A DNA stretch of 64,000 bases from Azoarcus sp. (GCA_030656215.1 JAUSOD010000012.1:79580-143579); one strand, 5' to 3'. Counted from the first letter of the stretch, positions 50,437 to 61,268 are shown. The notes: generated from the letters alone by a model not told the origin. Numbers and translations are program-made.

Positions 50437-51618
50437 ATGCGCGCCCTGATCTGGCTTATTGGTATTTTTGCGTTCGCGGCCGGCATGGCCATGCTGGCGG
50501 GGCTCAACGAGGGCTATGTCCTCGTTGTTCTGCCGCCGTGGCGGGCCCAGCTTTCGCTCAACCTGCTGCTGCTGTTGCTGGTGGTGGGCTTTGCCCTTGG
50601 CTATCTGGTGATCCGGCTCGTCCGGCGCACGCTGGCGCTGCCGGCGGCGGTGGGGCAATGGCGTGAGCGCCGTCGGCGTCAGCATGGGGGGCAGGCCCTG
50701 CGCGATGCCTTGCGTACCCTGTTCGAGGGTCGCTTCACCCAGTCGCTGAAATTCGCCTCTTCCGCGTACTCGTCCGGCGAGAGTCCGGCCATGGCCGCGC
50801 TGCTGGCGGCGCGGGCCGCGCATGCGATGCATGACGACACCCGGTACCGCATCTGGCTGGGTCGGGTTGCGGATCTGGGCGAGGAGGCTCGCGTTGCACG
50901 TCTGATGACCGAGGCCGAGCTTGCCATTGACCATCGCCGCTTCGAGGAGGCGGCAGAACGCCTGGACACCCTGAAGCAGGCCGGACACCGTCACATTGCC
51001 GCGCTGCGCTTGTCCTTGAGGGTAGCTTCTTCGTTGCGGCGCTGGGAAGAGGCGCTGCGCCTGACCCGGCAACTGCGAAAGCACAAGGCACTGTCCGATG
51101 AGCAGGCCTTGCCCTTGTTGCGCCGGGCACACCTCGAACGTTTCAAGGAACGTGCCGGTGAAGCTGAAGCGCTCGCGCAGCTGTGGAAGGAAATCCCCGC
51201 GGATGAGCTGGCCGATCGGCGCATGGTCGAGCGTGTGGTACCGCTGCTCGCGGATGCGGGACAGGGAGCATTGGCGCGGCCGACGCTGGAACGCTTGCTG
51301 GATGCGGAGTGGGACGAAGGACTGGCCCGCCTTTACGCACATTGCGGTGAGGGAGGTGGTGATGCCGTGGCGTGTCTGGCCAAGGGTGAGGCATGGCTGA
51401 AGCAGCATCCGCGCGATGCCGGGCTGCTGTTTGCTCTGGGCCGCCTGTGCATCGTTTCGCAGTTGTGGGGCAAGGCGCAGAGCTACCTCGAGGCCTCGCT
51501 CAATCTTGCGCCCACGGTTGAAACCCATCTGGCCCTGGCGCGCTTGCTCGAACAGCTCGAGCACCCCGAAGAGGCCCAGCGGCACTACCGTGCGGCGGCC
51601 GAGCGCGTCGCAGGCTGA
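50437..51618 (+). CDS. hemY: HemY, TPR-containing haem-pathway membrane protein
   Basis: A 393-residue protein with two N-terminal TM helices (about 2-22 and 37-60, the HemY_N domain) and a long series of TPR-like helices facing the cytoplasm. It is unrelated to the protoporphyrinogen oxidase of Gram-positives that shares the name. Last gene of the hemCDXY operon. No clear terminator follows. Confidence 0.93.
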   Translation: MRALIWLIGIFAFAAGMAMLAGLNEGYVLVVLPPWRAQLSLNLLLLLLVVGFALGYLVIRLVRRTLALPAAVGQWRERRRRQHGGQALRDALRTLFEGRFTQSLKFASSAYSSGESPAMAALLAARAAHAMHDDTRYRIWLGRVADLGEEARVARLMTEAELAIDHRRFEEAAERLDTLKQAGHRHIAALRLSLRVASSLRRWEEALRLTRQLRKHKALSDEQALPLLRRAHLERFKERAGEAEALAQLWKEIPADELADRRMVERVVPLLADAGQGALARPTLERLLDAEWDEGLARLYAHCGEGGGDAVACLAKGEAWLKQHPRDAGLLFALGRLCIVSQLWGKAQSYLEASLNLAPTVETHLALARLLEQLEHPEEAQRHYRAAAERVAG

Positions 51619-51688
51619 ATCGCCCTGGCGGCAAACGGACTGCGCGTAATCCGGTTGCGGATGACGGGCAGTCCGGCAGTCGCGTTGC

Positions 51689-53380
51689 TCAGGTATAGGC
51701 CACTTCCGGCTCGCTGCCGCCGATGCGCTGGGCGCGGATCAATGCCTCGGTGATGTTGCTGGTGACGTTGTCGTCGCCCAACTGATCGAGAAAGCCGGAG
51801 CGAAACACCAGCGAACCGGGTTGTGAGTTGAGCCCGCTCAGGATCAGGCTGGCGCCACGCTTGTGCAGGTTGCGCTGAAGCGTTTGCAGGATGTCCAGCC
51901 CGGTGGTGTCGATGTTGATCACCTTGTCCATGTCGAGGATGACGACGTCCGGATGGCCGTGCTGCATCAGCAGCAGGTTTTCGAGCTTGTTGGCGGCGCC
52001 GAAAAACAGGCTGCCGAACATGCGGTAGGCCAGGATGCGCGGCGTGCCATCGGCCCGCGACAGGGCTTCGATGCCGTAATGCTCTTCCAGCGGAATCCGT
52101 TCGATCCGGGTCAGGTCCGACATCCGGTAGATGAAGAACAGGCTGGCCAGCACCATGCCGAGTTCCACCGCCAGGGTGAGGTCGAAAATCACCGTGACGA
52201 GAAAGGTGCCGAGCAAGATGGTGCGGTACTGGACCGAGTAGCGCGCCAGTTCTTTCGGTGCGAAGGCGTGCCACTCACCCATGTTGATCGACACCATGAC
52301 CACGATGGCCGACAGCGTCGCAAGCGGGATGTGGCTGGCGAGCGGCGCCAGGGCGAGCACGATGGCCAACAGTACCAAGGCATGCAGGATGCCGGCCACC
52401 GGCGTGCGCCCGCCGGTGCGGATGTTGGTGGCAGTGCGCGCAATGGCGCCGGTGGCGGCAAAGCCGCCGAACAAGGGGGCGACGACGTTGGCGATGCCCT
52501 GGGCCATGAGTTCCTGGTTGGGGTCGTGGCGGTCGTCGATCTGGCTGTCAGCCACGCGCGCCGACAGCAGCGATTCGATGGCACCGAGCAGCGCGATGGT
52601 CAGCGCCGGCGCGATCAGTTTGCCCAGTGTGCCGAGCGACAGTTCGGGCAGGCCGATGGAGGGCAGTTCCTGGGGGATGCCGCCAAAACGGCTGCCGATG
52701 GTGTCGACCGGCAGGCCGATCAGGGCACTGATCGCGGTGGCGATGATCAGGACCGCAAGCGGGCCCGGAATCCGCCGCATCCACGCCACACCGGCAGCCT
52801 TGCGGTTCCACAGGATCAGGGTCACGAGCGAGGCAACGGCGACCGCAATCGTGGGCAGGTGCAGGCTGGGCAGCGCCGAGTAGAGCGCCTGCAGCTTGCC
52901 GAAGAACTCGCCCGGCAGGTTGTCGATCTTCAGCCCGAGGAAGTCCTTGACCTGGGACATGAAGATCACCACCGCAATCCCGTTGGTGAAGCCGACCACC
53001 ACCGAAAGCGGGATGAAGCGGATCATGCTGCCGAGCCGGAATGCGCCCATCGCCAGCAGCATGACGCCTGACATCATGGTGGCGATCAGCAGGTTCTGCA
53101 CCCCGTAGTCGACCACGATGGCGTAGATGATGGGGATGAAGGCGCCGGTCGGGCCGCCGATCTGGACCCGTGAGCCACCGAGCAGCGAAATCAGCAGACC
53201 GGCGACGATCGCCGTCCAGATGCCGGCGGTGGGCGACATGCCGGAGGCGATGGCGAAGGCCATCGCCAAAGGCAGCGCAAGGACGCCGACGGTAATGCCG
53301 GCGGAAAGGTCCTGGGTGAAGCCGCTGCGCCCGTAGCCCGGGAGGGTGTCGAGCAGCTTGGGCCGAAACTTGATCTTCAT
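51689..53380 (-). CDS. SulP family anion transporter with STAS domain
   Basis: A 563-residue membrane protein with 11-12 hydrophobic segments, the sulfate-transporter region (GPTGAFIPIIYAIV) and a cytoplasmic STAS domain (about 440-550, LDMDKVINIDTTGLDIL). SulP proteins move sulfate, bicarbonate or dicarboxylates; the substrate is not clear here. No carbonic anhydrase is adjacent. The ribosome site GGAG lies in the 3' arm of an 11-bp leader hairpin. Confidence 0.9.
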   Translation of the reverse strand: MKIKFRPKLLDTLPGYGRSGFTQDLSAGITVGVLALPLAMAFAIASGMSPTAGIWTAIVAGLLISLLGGSRVQIGGPTGAFIPIIYAIVVDYGVQNLLIATMMSGVMLLAMGAFRLGSMIRFIPLSVVVGFTNGIAVVIFMSQVKDFLGLKIDNLPGEFFGKLQALYSALPSLHLPTIAVAVASLVTLILWNRKAAGVAWMRRIPGPLAVLIIATAISALIGLPVDTIGSRFGGIPQELPSIGLPELSLGTLGKLIAPALTIALLGAIESLLSARVADSQIDDRHDPNQELMAQGIANVVAPLFGGFAATGAIARTATNIRTGGRTPVAGILHALVLLAIVLALAPLASHIPLATLSAIVVMVSINMGEWHAFAPKELARYSVQYRTILLGTFLVTVIFDLTLAVELGMVLASLFFIYRMSDLTRIERIPLEEHYGIEALSRADGTPRILAYRMFGSLFFGAANKLENLLLMQHGHPDVVILDMDKVINIDTTGLDILQTLQRNLHKRGASLILSGLNSQPGSLVFRSGFLDQLGDDNVTSNITEALIRAQRIGGSEPEVAYT

Positions 53381-53383
53381 GGT

Positions 53384-53436
53384 GTCTCCGTAGTTCGTTC
53401 TGGTGCGTTTCGCGCGCGGAAGATCACTACGGAGAC
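53384..53436 (-). promoter_or_regulatory. leader hairpin covering the SulP gene ribosome binding site
   Basis: On the minus strand GTCTCCGTAGT (53426-53436) pairs perfectly with ACTACGGAGAC (53384-53394) across a 31-base loop. The second arm contains the GGAG that serves the ATG at 53378-53380. Closing the stem would hide it. Confidence 0.6.
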
Positions 53437-53499
53437 GGGTGCCCCCGGCCGGTACGCCGCAGGGCGATCCAGCGTTTGGAGGCGGTCAGTGGCATCGGC

Positions 53500-55662
53500 T
53501 TACTTGACTCGCATGCCCGGGGTCGCGCCGTCGTCCGGCGCCAGAATGTAGAGCCCGCCGGTCTTGCCCTCCGGGTCGGAGGCGGCCAGCACCATGCCCT
53601 CGCTCATGCCGAATTTCATCTTGCGTGGCGCGAGGTTGGCGACCATCACCGTGAGGCGGCCGATCAGGGTGGCCGGGTCGTAGGCCGACTTGATCCCGGC
53701 AAACACCTGGCGTGGCTTCGGCTTGCCTTCGGTGTCGGTCTCGCCGATGTCGAGCTGCAGCCGGATCAGCTTGTCGGCACCTTCCACGTGTTGGGCATCA
53801 ACGATCTTCGCAATGCGCAGGTCGACCTTGGTGAAATCGTCGATCGAGATCTGCTCAGACGCGGTTTCGGCAGACTGTGCGCTGTGCTGCTGCTTTTCGG
53901 CGTGGCGTTGCGGTGAGGAGACCACTTTGGCGTCCTGTGCGGCAGTGGCGGGCGGAACCGGCGCAAGCGATTCGCGATTGGCTTCGAGCAGGGCGTCGAT
54001 CTGTTTGCGTTCGATCCGGGTCATCAGGTGCGAGTAGGCGGTGATGACGTGGCCCGAAGGCAGCGCTTGCCATTCGCCGCCCCAGCGCATCTCGTCGATG
54101 GCGAGGAAGGCCTCGACCCGGGCTGCGAGCACGGGCAGCACGGGCTTCAGGTACAACGTGAGATCGCGGAACATGGTCAATGCGGTGGAACACACCTGGT
54201 GCAAGCGCGCCTCCTGGCCCTCCTGCTTGGCCAGCTCCCAGGGTTTGTGTTCGTTGACATACTGGTTGGCGAGATCGGCCAGATGCATGATCTCGCGCAA
54301 TGCGCGGCTGTAGTCGCGCTCCTCGTAACAGGCGGCGATCGACCCGGCGGCCCATGCGGCAGAAAATTCTGCAGTGGCCTGCGCGTCGACCTCGGCCAGC
54401 TTGCCCTCGAAGCGTTTGCTGACAAAGCCCGCACAGCGGCTGGCAATGTTCACGAACTTGCCGACGAGGTCGGAGTTGACCTTGGCGATCATGTCGTCGA
54501 GGTTGAGGTCGACGTCTTCCATGGTGCCGTTTGATTTGCCGGCGAAGTAGTAGCGCAGCCACTCCGGGTTGAGCTTTTGCTCGGTGTAGGAGCGCGCGGT
54601 GATGAAGGTGCCGCGGCTCTTGCTCATCTTGGCGCCATCGACGGTCAGAAAGCCGTTTACGCACAACTGACTGGGGGTACGGTAGCCGGCGTACTTGAGC
54701 ATCGCGGGCCAGAACAGGGCGTGGAAGTAGAGGATGTCCTTGCCGATGAAGTGCACCATTTCGGTGTCGCTGGCTTCTGCGCGTACCGCGTCGGTATAGT
54801 CCTCGACCACGATGTCGTTGCGCTTGCCGGCCAGGTTGCGGAAGCTCGCGAGGTAGCCGATCGGGGCGTCGAGCCAGACGTAGAAGTACTTGCCCGGGGC
54901 GCCGGGGATCTCGAAGCCGAAGTAGGGCGCGTCGCGCGAGATGTCCCAGTCGGAGAGCTTGTTCTCGCCTTCTTCGCCCAGCCATTCCTTCATCTTGTTG
55001 GCCGCTTCGGCCTGCAGGCGGCGTACGCCGAGGGTGTTGCTGCCGCGGGTCCACTCGCGCAGGAAGTCCACTGCGCGCGCGTCGGACAGGCGGAAGAAGT
55101 AGTGTTCGGAGGTCTTCAGCACCGGCTTGGCGCCCGAGACCGCGGAGTACGGGTTCTTGAGTTCGGTGGGGGCGTAGGCCGCGCCACAGGCTTCGCAGTT
55201 GTCACCGTACTGATCCGCCGCGCCGCACTTGGGGCACTCGCCCTTGATGAAACGGTCGGGGAGGAACATCTCCTTCACCGGGTCGTAGTACTGCTCGATG
55301 GCGCGGGTATCGATCAGGTCTGCAGTCCGGAGCTTGCCGTAGATATCTTCGGCGTAGCTGCGGTTCTCGGGGCTGTGGGTGGAATGGTAGTTGTCGAAGG
55401 CCACCCCGAAGTCGGTGAAGTCGCGCAAGTGTTCGCCATGCACGCGATTGATCAGCTGTTCGGGGGTGACGCCTTCCTTCTCGGCCCGCAGCATGACCGG
55501 CGTGCCGTGGGTGTCGTCCGCGCAGACGTAGTGCACGGTGTTGCCCCGCATGCGCTGGTAGCGCACCCAGATGTCACCCTGGATGTATCCGACAAGGTGG
55601 CCGAGATGGATGTCGCCGTTGGCGTAGGGCAGGGCGTTGGTGACGAGGATCTTGCGCGACAT
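53500..55662 (-). CDS. metG: methionyl-tRNA synthetase
   Basis: Charges tRNA-Met. The 720-residue product has the HIGH-like signature ([11 protein letters not shown]), a zinc module with CPKC and CEAC, the KMSKS loop (AKMSKSRG), the anticodon-binding helices and a C-terminal EMAP/Trbp111-type tRNA-binding domain after about residue 610. The ATG at 55660-55662 was chosen because [16 protein letters not shown] matches the family; the frame is open 20 codons further. Confidence 0.98.
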   Translation of the reverse strand: MSRKILVTNALPYANGDIHLGHLVGYIQGDIWVRYQRMRGNTVHYVCADDTHGTPVMLRAEKEGVTPEQLINRVHGEHLRDFTDFGVAFDNYHSTHSPENRSYAEDIYGKLRTADLIDTRAIEQYYDPVKEMFLPDRFIKGECPKCGAADQYGDNCEACGAAYAPTELKNPYSAVSGAKPVLKTSEHYFFRLSDARAVDFLREWTRGSNTLGVRRLQAEAANKMKEWLGEEGENKLSDWDISRDAPYFGFEIPGAPGKYFYVWLDAPIGYLASFRNLAGKRNDIVVEDYTDAVRAEASDTEMVHFIGKDILYFHALFWPAMLKYAGYRTPSQLCVNGFLTVDGAKMSKSRGTFITARSYTEQKLNPEWLRYYFAGKSNGTMEDVDLNLDDMIAKVNSDLVGKFVNIASRCAGFVSKRFEGKLAEVDAQATAEFSAAWAAGSIAACYEERDYSRALREIMHLADLANQYVNEHKPWELAKQEGQEARLHQVCSTALTMFRDLTLYLKPVLPVLAARVEAFLAIDEMRWGGEWQALPSGHVITAYSHLMTRIERKQIDALLEANRESLAPVPPATAAQDAKVVSSPQRHAEKQQHSAQSAETASEQISIDDFTKVDLRIAKIVDAQHVEGADKLIRLQLDIGETDTEGKPKPRQVFAGIKSAYDPATLIGRLTVMVANLAPRKMKFGMSEGMVLAASDPEGKTGGLYILAPDDGATPGMRVK

Positions 55663-55788
55663 GATGGCTTTGCGTGATTCGAAAGACGAGAGTTTAGCAA
55701 AGCCGGCCGCTTCACCCTGCACCGGATGTGGTCGGCCAGTGGTGTTGCAGGGGCGGAGCGCGTGTGCCGGGCGCGCTCTGTGTGGTCG

Positions 55789-56376
55789 TCAGTCCTTTGG
55801 CCGGACAAAAATCTCCACCCGGCGGTTGCGCGTGCGACCGGATTCTTGCGCGTTATCGGCAATCGGCTCGGCTTCGCCCTTGCCGTCGGCAGACATTCTG
55901 TCGAGCGCCACCCCGCCGCTGCGCAGATACTCCATCACGGCCTCGCCACGCTTGATCGAGAGTTGAAGGTTGTGCATTTCGCTGCCAATGCTATCGGTGT
56001 GGCCGACGATGTGGAGGGCGGCTTCCGGGTGCCTGACGAAGGCGGGAAGGAGGCTTTCGAGCGCGCGGGTGAGCGCGGGGCGCAATTCGGCGCTGCCAGA
56101 TCCGAAGCCGTTGGATACCGGGATGCGCAGATGGAGCTCCGCTGCGGATGGGGCAGCAACAATCTCCGCGCCGTCGATGCTGCCGAGGGCGGTGCGCAGT
56201 TCCTGCTGCAGTGCCGCCAAATCTGCGACCTGTGCGGTGCTGGCTACCGGCGCGGGACGCGCAGATGGCGTATCGGCCGGGACGCCTTGGGTTGCGCACG
56301 CCGACAGGAACAGCGCGCTCAGGCACAAGGGGAGCAGCAGCGACTTACTGGTCGACTTGGGAGGTGTGGTGGTCAT
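55789..56376 (-). CDS. OmpA-family lipoprotein
   Basis: A 195-residue protein with a lipoprotein signal peptide (LFLSAC lipobox, about C27), a variable linker and a C-terminal OmpA-like peptidoglycan-binding domain (IVGHTDSIGSEMHN, then the conserved NRRVEIFV). It anchors the outer membrane to the cell wall. It lies between metG and mrp and is probably monocistronic. Confidence 0.88.
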   Translation of the reverse strand: MTTTPPKSTSKSLLLPLCLSALFLSACATQGVPADTPSARPAPVASTAQVADLAALQQELRTALGSIDGAEIVAAPSAAELHLRIPVSNGFGSGSAELRPALTRALESLLPAFVRHPEAALHIVGHTDSIGSEMHNLQLSIKRGEAVMEYLRSGGVALDRMSADGKGEAEPIADNAQESGRTRNRRVEIFVRPKD

Positions 56377-56534
56377 TGTGAGCTCTGGATGATTACTGCG
56401 CCGGCATATTAATGCCGGAATTCTGTCTGTCGGAAAACCTTGTTGTTCGCGAGGGTGAGTGAAACCGCTGCGTCCGGTATGATTTCGCCTGACCCCGCTA
56501 GTTCGCGGATGGACCGATCTTGAAGGAAGTCATC

Positions 56535-57626
56535 ATGAGTTTGACCCAGGAAGCCGTTACCGAAGCACTGAAATCCGTGATCGACCCGAATACCGGGAAG
56601 GACTTCGTTTCGACTCGATGTATCCGGAATCTGGCCGTTAGCGGCGCTGACGTGCGTTTCGACGTCGAGCTTGGCTACCCGGCGAAAAGCCAGCATGAGC
56701 CTGTGCGGCAGATGTTGCGTGCGGCGCTTGCCGGTTTGCCGGGGTTGGGCCGGGTGGATATCGAGGTGTCCAGCAAGGTGGTTGCACATTCGGTTCAGCA
56801 TGGCGTGAAACTGTTGCCCGGGGTGAAAAACATCATTGCCGTGGCGTCTGGCAAGGGCGGCGTGGGCAAGAGTACCACCGCCGTCAATCTGGCACTTGCG
56901 CTGGCGGCCGAAGGGGCCAAGGTCGGCATGCTCGATGCGGACATCTATGGCCCCTCGCAGCCACAGATGCTGGGTATCGGCGACCGCCGCCCGGAGTCGC
57001 TCGACGGCAAGACCATGGAGCCGCTCGAGGCTTACGGGTTGCAGGCGATGTCGATCGGCTTTCTGGTGGACATTGAAACGCCGATGGTCTGGCGCGGCCC
57101 GATGGCAACGCAGGCACTGAACCAGATGCTCAAGGAGACTCACTGGCAGGATCTGGATTACCTCGTGATCGACATGCCCCCGGGTACGGGCGACATTCAG
57201 CTGACCCTGTCGCAGAGTGTGCCGGTGACCGGTGCGGTGATCGTGACCACGCCGCAGGACATCGCCCTGCTCGATGCGCGCAAGGGGCTGAAGATGTTCG
57301 AGAAGGTGGGGGTGCCCATCCTTGGCGTGGTCGAGAATATGAGCATCCACATCTGCTCCAAGTGTGGTCATGAGGAACACATCTTCGGGACCGGTGGTGG
57401 CCAGAAAATGTGTGACGACTACAAGATCCCCTTTCTCGGGGCCTTGCCGCTCGACCTGCAGATTCGCGAACAGGCCGACCAGGGGGCGCCGACCGTGGTG
57501 TCGGATCCGGATGGCCGCATCTCCGCGATCTACAAGACGATCGCGCGTAAAGTCGCGATCAGCATCGCGGAGAAGGCGAAGGACATGACGCACAAGTTCC
57601 CCAATATCGTGATTCAGAACACCTGA
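56535..57626 (+). CDS. apbC: Mrp/ApbC family iron-sulfur carrier ATPase
   Basis: A P-loop ATPase that holds and transfers Fe-S clusters. The 363-residue product has an N-terminal MIP18/DUF59-like domain (about 1-85), a deviant Walker A GKGGVGKSTT (about 105) and a C-x2-C motif (ICSKCG) that holds the cluster. The ATG at 56535 has AAGGAAG 7 bases upstream; a TTG at 56520 is less likely. Divergent from the lipoprotein gene. Confidence 0.95.
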   Translation: MSLTQEAVTEALKSVIDPNTGKDFVSTRCIRNLAVSGADVRFDVELGYPAKSQHEPVRQMLRAALAGLPGLGRVDIEVSSKVVAHSVQHGVKLLPGVKNIIAVASGKGGVGKSTTAVNLALALAAEGAKVGMLDADIYGPSQPQMLGIGDRRPESLDGKTMEPLEAYGLQAMSIGFLVDIETPMVWRGPMATQALNQMLKETHWQDLDYLVIDMPPGTGDIQLTLSQSVPVTGAVIVTTPQDIALLDARKGLKMFEKVGVPILGVVENMSIHICSKCGHEEHIFGTGGGQKMCDDYKIPFLGALPLDLQIREQADQGAPTVVSDPDGRISAIYKTIARKVAISIAEKAKDMTHKFPNIVIQNT

Positions 57627-57731
57627 TCCGGGCTTGCGTCGCGGTTCGCTTTCGCATCTGCGGCGCTTGGCCTAAACTACGCGGTTTTACGCAGCCGGAC
57701 GTTCCGGCTGCACGCACAGGAAGCACTGCCC

Positions 57732-58298
57732 ATGTCCATCAAGTCCGACAAATGGATCCGCCGCATGGCCGATCAGCACGGCATGATCGAGCCTTTCGAG
57801 CCGGATCTGGTGCGGGTCAATGACGGCGGCAAGATCGTCTCCTACGGTACGTCGAGCTATGGCTACGATGTGCGCTGTGCCAACGAGTTCAAGATCTTCA
57901 CCAATATCAATTCGACGATCGTCGACCCGAAGGATTTCGATGCGGGCAACTTCGTCGATTTCGTCGGCAATGTCTGCATCATCCCGCCCAACTCCTTTGC
58001 CCTTGCCCGCACTGTCGAGTACTTCCGGATTCCGCGCAGCGTGCTGACAGTGTGTCTGGGCAAGAGCACCTACGCACGTTGCGGGATCATCGTGAATGTC
58101 ACCCCGCTCGAGCCGGAGTGGGAAGGCCACGTGACCCTGGAGTTCTCCAACACCACGCCCTTGCCAGCCAAGATCTATGCGAACGAGGGCATCGCACAGA
58201 TGCTGTTCTTCGAGGCTGACGAAGTGTGCGAAACCTCGTACCGGGATCGTGGTGGCAAGTATCTCGGCCAGACCGGCGTAACCCTGCCCAAGATCTAA
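57732..58298 (+). CDS. dcd: dCTP deaminase
   Basis: Converts dCTP to dUTP, the precursor of dTMP. The 188-residue product has the family signature (SSYGYDVRC, then the catalytic Glu in [14 protein letters not shown]). It lies 105 bases after the Mrp gene and ends at a terminator. The dUTP branch feeds thymidylate synthase, also in this window. Confidence 0.96.
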   Translation: MSIKSDKWIRRMADQHGMIEPFEPDLVRVNDGGKIVSYGTSSYGYDVRCANEFKIFTNINSTIVDPKDFDAGNFVDFVGNVCIIPPNSFALARTVEYFRIPRSVLTVCLGKSTYARCGIIVNVTPLEPEWEGHVTLEFSNTTPLPAKIYANEGIAQMLFFEADEVCETSYRDRGGKYLGQTGVTLPKI

Positions 58299-58325
58299 GG
58301 CAGAGCCCACCGTTTTTGAGTCACG

Positions 58326-58352
58326 GGGCCGGCTGACGGCCCTTTTGTCTTT
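58326..58352 (+). terminator. terminator of dcd
   Basis: A 6-bp stem GGGCCG/CGGCCC with a GCTGA loop is followed by TTTTGTCTTTT. Confidence 0.8.
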
Positions 58353-58441
58353 TACGAATATTTCCGGTAACGAGCGGGCAACGATTGCGGGGGTAGAATC
58401 CCGGCTTGTGCCGCTTTGGCGCCGCGCTGGAGACCTGAAGG

Positions 58442-60697
58442 ATGCGATTCCACTTTCCCATCATCATCATCGATGAGGATTTCCGTTCCGAGAATACGTC
58501 GGGCTTTGGTATCCGCGCGCTTGCCAAGGCGATCGAGGAAGAGGGTATCGAAATCCTGGGGGTGACCAGTTATGGTGACCTGACGTCCTTTGCCCAACAG
58601 CAAAGCCGGGGCTCGGCCTTCATTCTGTCGATCGACGATGAGGAGTTTTCGTCGCCCGAAGCTGCGGCCAAGGCGATCGCGGACTTGCGCGCCTTCGTCG
58701 AGGAAATCCGCTTCCGCAATGCGGAAATCCCGATCTTTCTTTACGGCGAAACCCGCACCACACGTCACATTCCGAACGACGTGCTGCGCGAGATGCACGG
58801 CTTCATCCACATGTTCGAGGATACGCCCGAGTTCATCGCACGCTATGTGGCCCGCGAGGCGAGGAACTATCTCGAGTCGCTGCCGCCGCCGTTCTTCCGT
58901 GCGCTGGTGCACTACGCGGCGGACAGTTCCTACTCCTGGCACTGCCCCGGGCACTCGGGTGGCGTTGCCTTCCTAAAGAGCCCGGTAGGGCAGATGTTCC
59001 ATCAGTTTTTTGGCGAGAACATGTTGCGCGCGGACGTGTGCAATGCCGTCGACGAACTGGGGCAGCTGCTCGATCACACCGGCCCGGTGGCTGCCTCCGA
59101 GCGTAACGCGGCGCGCATCTTCAATTGCGACCACCTTTACTTCGTTACCAACGGCACCTCGACCTCGAACAAGATGGTGTGGCACACCACGGTGGCGCCC
59201 AACGATATCGTCGTGGTCGACCGCAACTGCCACAAGTCCATTCTTCACTCGATCATCATGACCGGCGCGGTGCCGGTGTTTCTGACCCCGACCCGTAATC
59301 ATTACGGCATCATCGGGCCGATTCCGATCGAGGAATTCTCGATGGAGACGATCCAGCGCAAGATCGACGCGAATCCGTTTGCACGTGCAGCCAAGACCCA
59401 GAAGCCGCGGATCCTCACCATCACCCAGTCCACCTATGACGGGGTGGTCTACAACGTCGAGACGATCAAGGAGATGCTCGACGGCAAGATCGATACGCTG
59501 CATTTTGACGAGGCCTGGCTGCCGCACGCGGCATTCCACGACTTCTATGGCGACTATCACGCCATCGGCGAGGGGCGGCCACGGTGCAAGGAGTCGATGG
59601 TGTTCTCCACCCAGTCCACGCACAAGTTGCTCGCCGGTCTGTCGCAGGCATCGCAGATCCTGGTGGAGGATTCGGAGACGCGCAAGCTCGATCGCGACAT
59701 CTTCAACGAAGCCTACCTGATGCATACCTCGACCTCGCCGCAGTACGCGATCATCGCTTCGTGCGATGTGGCTGCGGCCATGATGGACGCACCGGCTGGC
59801 ACCGCGCTGGTTAACGAATCCCTGTCGGAAGCGGTCGAGTTTCGCCGGGCCATGCGCAAGGTCGAGGCTGAGTTTGGCGAGGCCGACTGGTGGTTCAAGG
59901 TCTGGGGGCCGGAGTACCTCGCGGAAGAGGGCCTGGGCGAGCGCGAGGACTGGATGCTGAAGGCTGGCGAGCGCTGGCATGGGTTCGGCAACCTGGCCGC
60001 GGGTTTCAACATGCTCGACCCCATCAAGGCCACGATCATCACTCCGGGGTTGGATGTCGACGGCGATTTCGCCGACCACACCGGTATCCCCGCAGCGATC
60101 GTCACCAAGTATCTGGCCGAGCACGGGATCATTGTCGAGAAAACCGGCCTCTATTCGTTCTTCATCATGTTCACGATCGGCATCACCAAGGGCCGCTGGA
60201 ACACGATGGTGACCGAGTTGCAGCAGTTCAAGGACGACTACGATCGCAATCAGCCGCTATGGCGCGTCATGCCCGAGTTCATCGGCAAGTATCCGCGCTA
60301 CGAAAAGGTCGGGCTCAAAGACTTGTGCAATCAGATCCACTCGCTCTACAAGGCGCACGACATCGCGCGCCTGACCACCGAGATGTATTTGTCCGACATG
60401 GTGCCGGCGATGAAACCGGCTGACGCGTTCGCCAAGATGGCGCATCGGGAGATCGAACGGGTTGCCATCGATGAGCTCGAGGGGCGGGTGACGGCAATGT
60501 TGGTGACGCCTTATCCGCCGGGCATCCCGTTGCTGATCCCTGGCGAGCGGTTCAATGCGACCATCGTTCGTTATCTGAAGTTCGCGCGCGACTTCAACGC
60601 CTCGTTCCCCGGGTTCGAAACCGACATACACGGACTGGTGAAAGGTGATGACGGTCGTTATTACGTGGACTGCGTGGATTGTGTGCAGCCGACGTGA
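58442..60697 (+). CDS. Orn/Lys/Arg decarboxylase (PLP-dependent, class I)
   Basis: A 751-residue enzyme with the receiver-like N-terminal wing domain (about 1-130), the PLP core with the signature TQSTHKLLAGLSQAS (K395 binds PLP) and the C-terminal domain. It decarboxylates one of arginine, lysine or ornithine to a polyamine or diamine. The length and wing domain favour the inducible acid-resistance type (AdiA/LdcI/SpeF), but the substrate is not certain. No antiporter is adjacent. An ATG at 58442 with GGAG-like sequence upstream. Confidence 0.9.
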   Translation: MRFHFPIIIIDEDFRSENTSGFGIRALAKAIEEEGIEILGVTSYGDLTSFAQQQSRGSAFILSIDDEEFSSPEAAAKAIADLRAFVEEIRFRNAEIPIFLYGETRTTRHIPNDVLREMHGFIHMFEDTPEFIARYVAREARNYLESLPPPFFRALVHYAADSSYSWHCPGHSGGVAFLKSPVGQMFHQFFGENMLRADVCNAVDELGQLLDHTGPVAASERNAARIFNCDHLYFVTNGTSTSNKMVWHTTVAPNDIVVVDRNCHKSILHSIIMTGAVPVFLTPTRNHYGIIGPIPIEEFSMETIQRKIDANPFARAAKTQKPRILTITQSTYDGVVYNVETIKEMLDGKIDTLHFDEAWLPHAAFHDFYGDYHAIGEGRPRCKESMVFSTQSTHKLLAGLSQASQILVEDSETRKLDRDIFNEAYLMHTSTSPQYAIIASCDVAAAMMDAPAGTALVNESLSEAVEFRRAMRKVEAEFGEADWWFKVWGPEYLAEEGLGEREDWMLKAGERWHGFGNLAAGFNMLDPIKATIITPGLDVDGDFADHTGIPAAIVTKYLAEHGIIVEKTGLYSFFIMFTIGITKGRWNTMVTELQQFKDDYDRNQPLWRVMPEFIGKYPRYEKVGLKDLCNQIHSLYKAHDIARLTTEMYLSDMVPAMKPADAFAKMAHREIERVAIDELEGRVTAMLVTPYPPGIPLLIPGERFNATIVRYLKFARDFNASFPGFETDIHGLVKGDDGRYYVDCVDCVQPT

Positions 60698-60720
60698 TTG
60701 CGGTTTTAACGGTGTGAATT

Positions 60721-60750
60721 GACAAAGGGGCCGCATGCGGCCCCTTTGTC
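60721..60750. terminator. perfect 30-bp palindrome between convergent genes
   Basis: GACAAAGGGGCCGCA is followed directly by its exact complement (60736-60750), with no loop bases. It lies between the convergent decarboxylase and folA genes and can end transcription from both directions, although only short T runs flank it. Confidence 0.7.
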
Positions 60751-60767
60751 ATGGGGGGGGGCGGTGA

Positions 60768-61268
60768 TCAATCCGGGCGCCGATACTCCACGAAGTCAAA
60801 GTCGTGGTCGTTGTCAGGATCGGCCTGATGGGGGGTCCGGCTGCTTTCGATGAATCCGAGCTGCTCGAAAGTTGGAAAGCTGGCATCCCCGTCCACGTCC
60901 GCTGCGACCTCGGTCAGCATGAGCATGTCCGCCCTCGGCAGCATCTCGCGATAGATCTCGGCGCCACCGATCACGAACACCCTGGGATGGTCCTCCAGCG
61001 CATTCAGGGCGCTTTCCGGGTCGGGGTGGACTTCCGCGCCAGGTGCCGAGTACCCGGTGTTCCGTGTGATGACCAGGTTGCGCCGACCTGGCAGGGGGCG
61101 TGCAAGCGATTCCCACGTCTTGCGGCCCATCAGTACGGGGTGACCCATGGTTACCGACTTGAAGTGGGCAAGATCCGCCTTCAGTCGCCATGGAAGGGTG
61201 TTCTCTCTGCCTATCACGCCGTTACGGGCTACGGCGGCGATCAGCACGATTTCGGGTGTCGTGCTCAT
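60768..61268 (-). CDS. folA: dihydrofolate reductase
   Basis: Reduces dihydrofolate to tetrahydrofolate with NADPH. The 166-residue product has the family's [21 protein letters not shown] start (catalytic region with W and the acidic residue after it), GRKTWES and the FVIGGAEIY cofactor motif. Its ATG overlaps the thyA stop (ATGA), so it is translated with thyA, whose by-product it recycles. Confidence 0.97.
   Translation of the reverse strand: MSTTPEIVLIAAVARNGVIGRENTLPWRLKADLAHFKSVTMGHPVLMGRKTWESLARPLPGRRNLVITRNTGYSAPGAEVHPDPESALNALEDHPRVFVIGGAEIYREMLPRADMLMLTEVAADVDGDASFPTFEQLGFIESSRTPHQADPDNDHDFDFVEYRRPD

Noticed and set aside
51863..53071. A 402-codon plus-strand open frame opposite the SulP gene
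   Set aside because: Its composition is dominated by His, Gln, Asp and Arg, typical of an antisense shadow.
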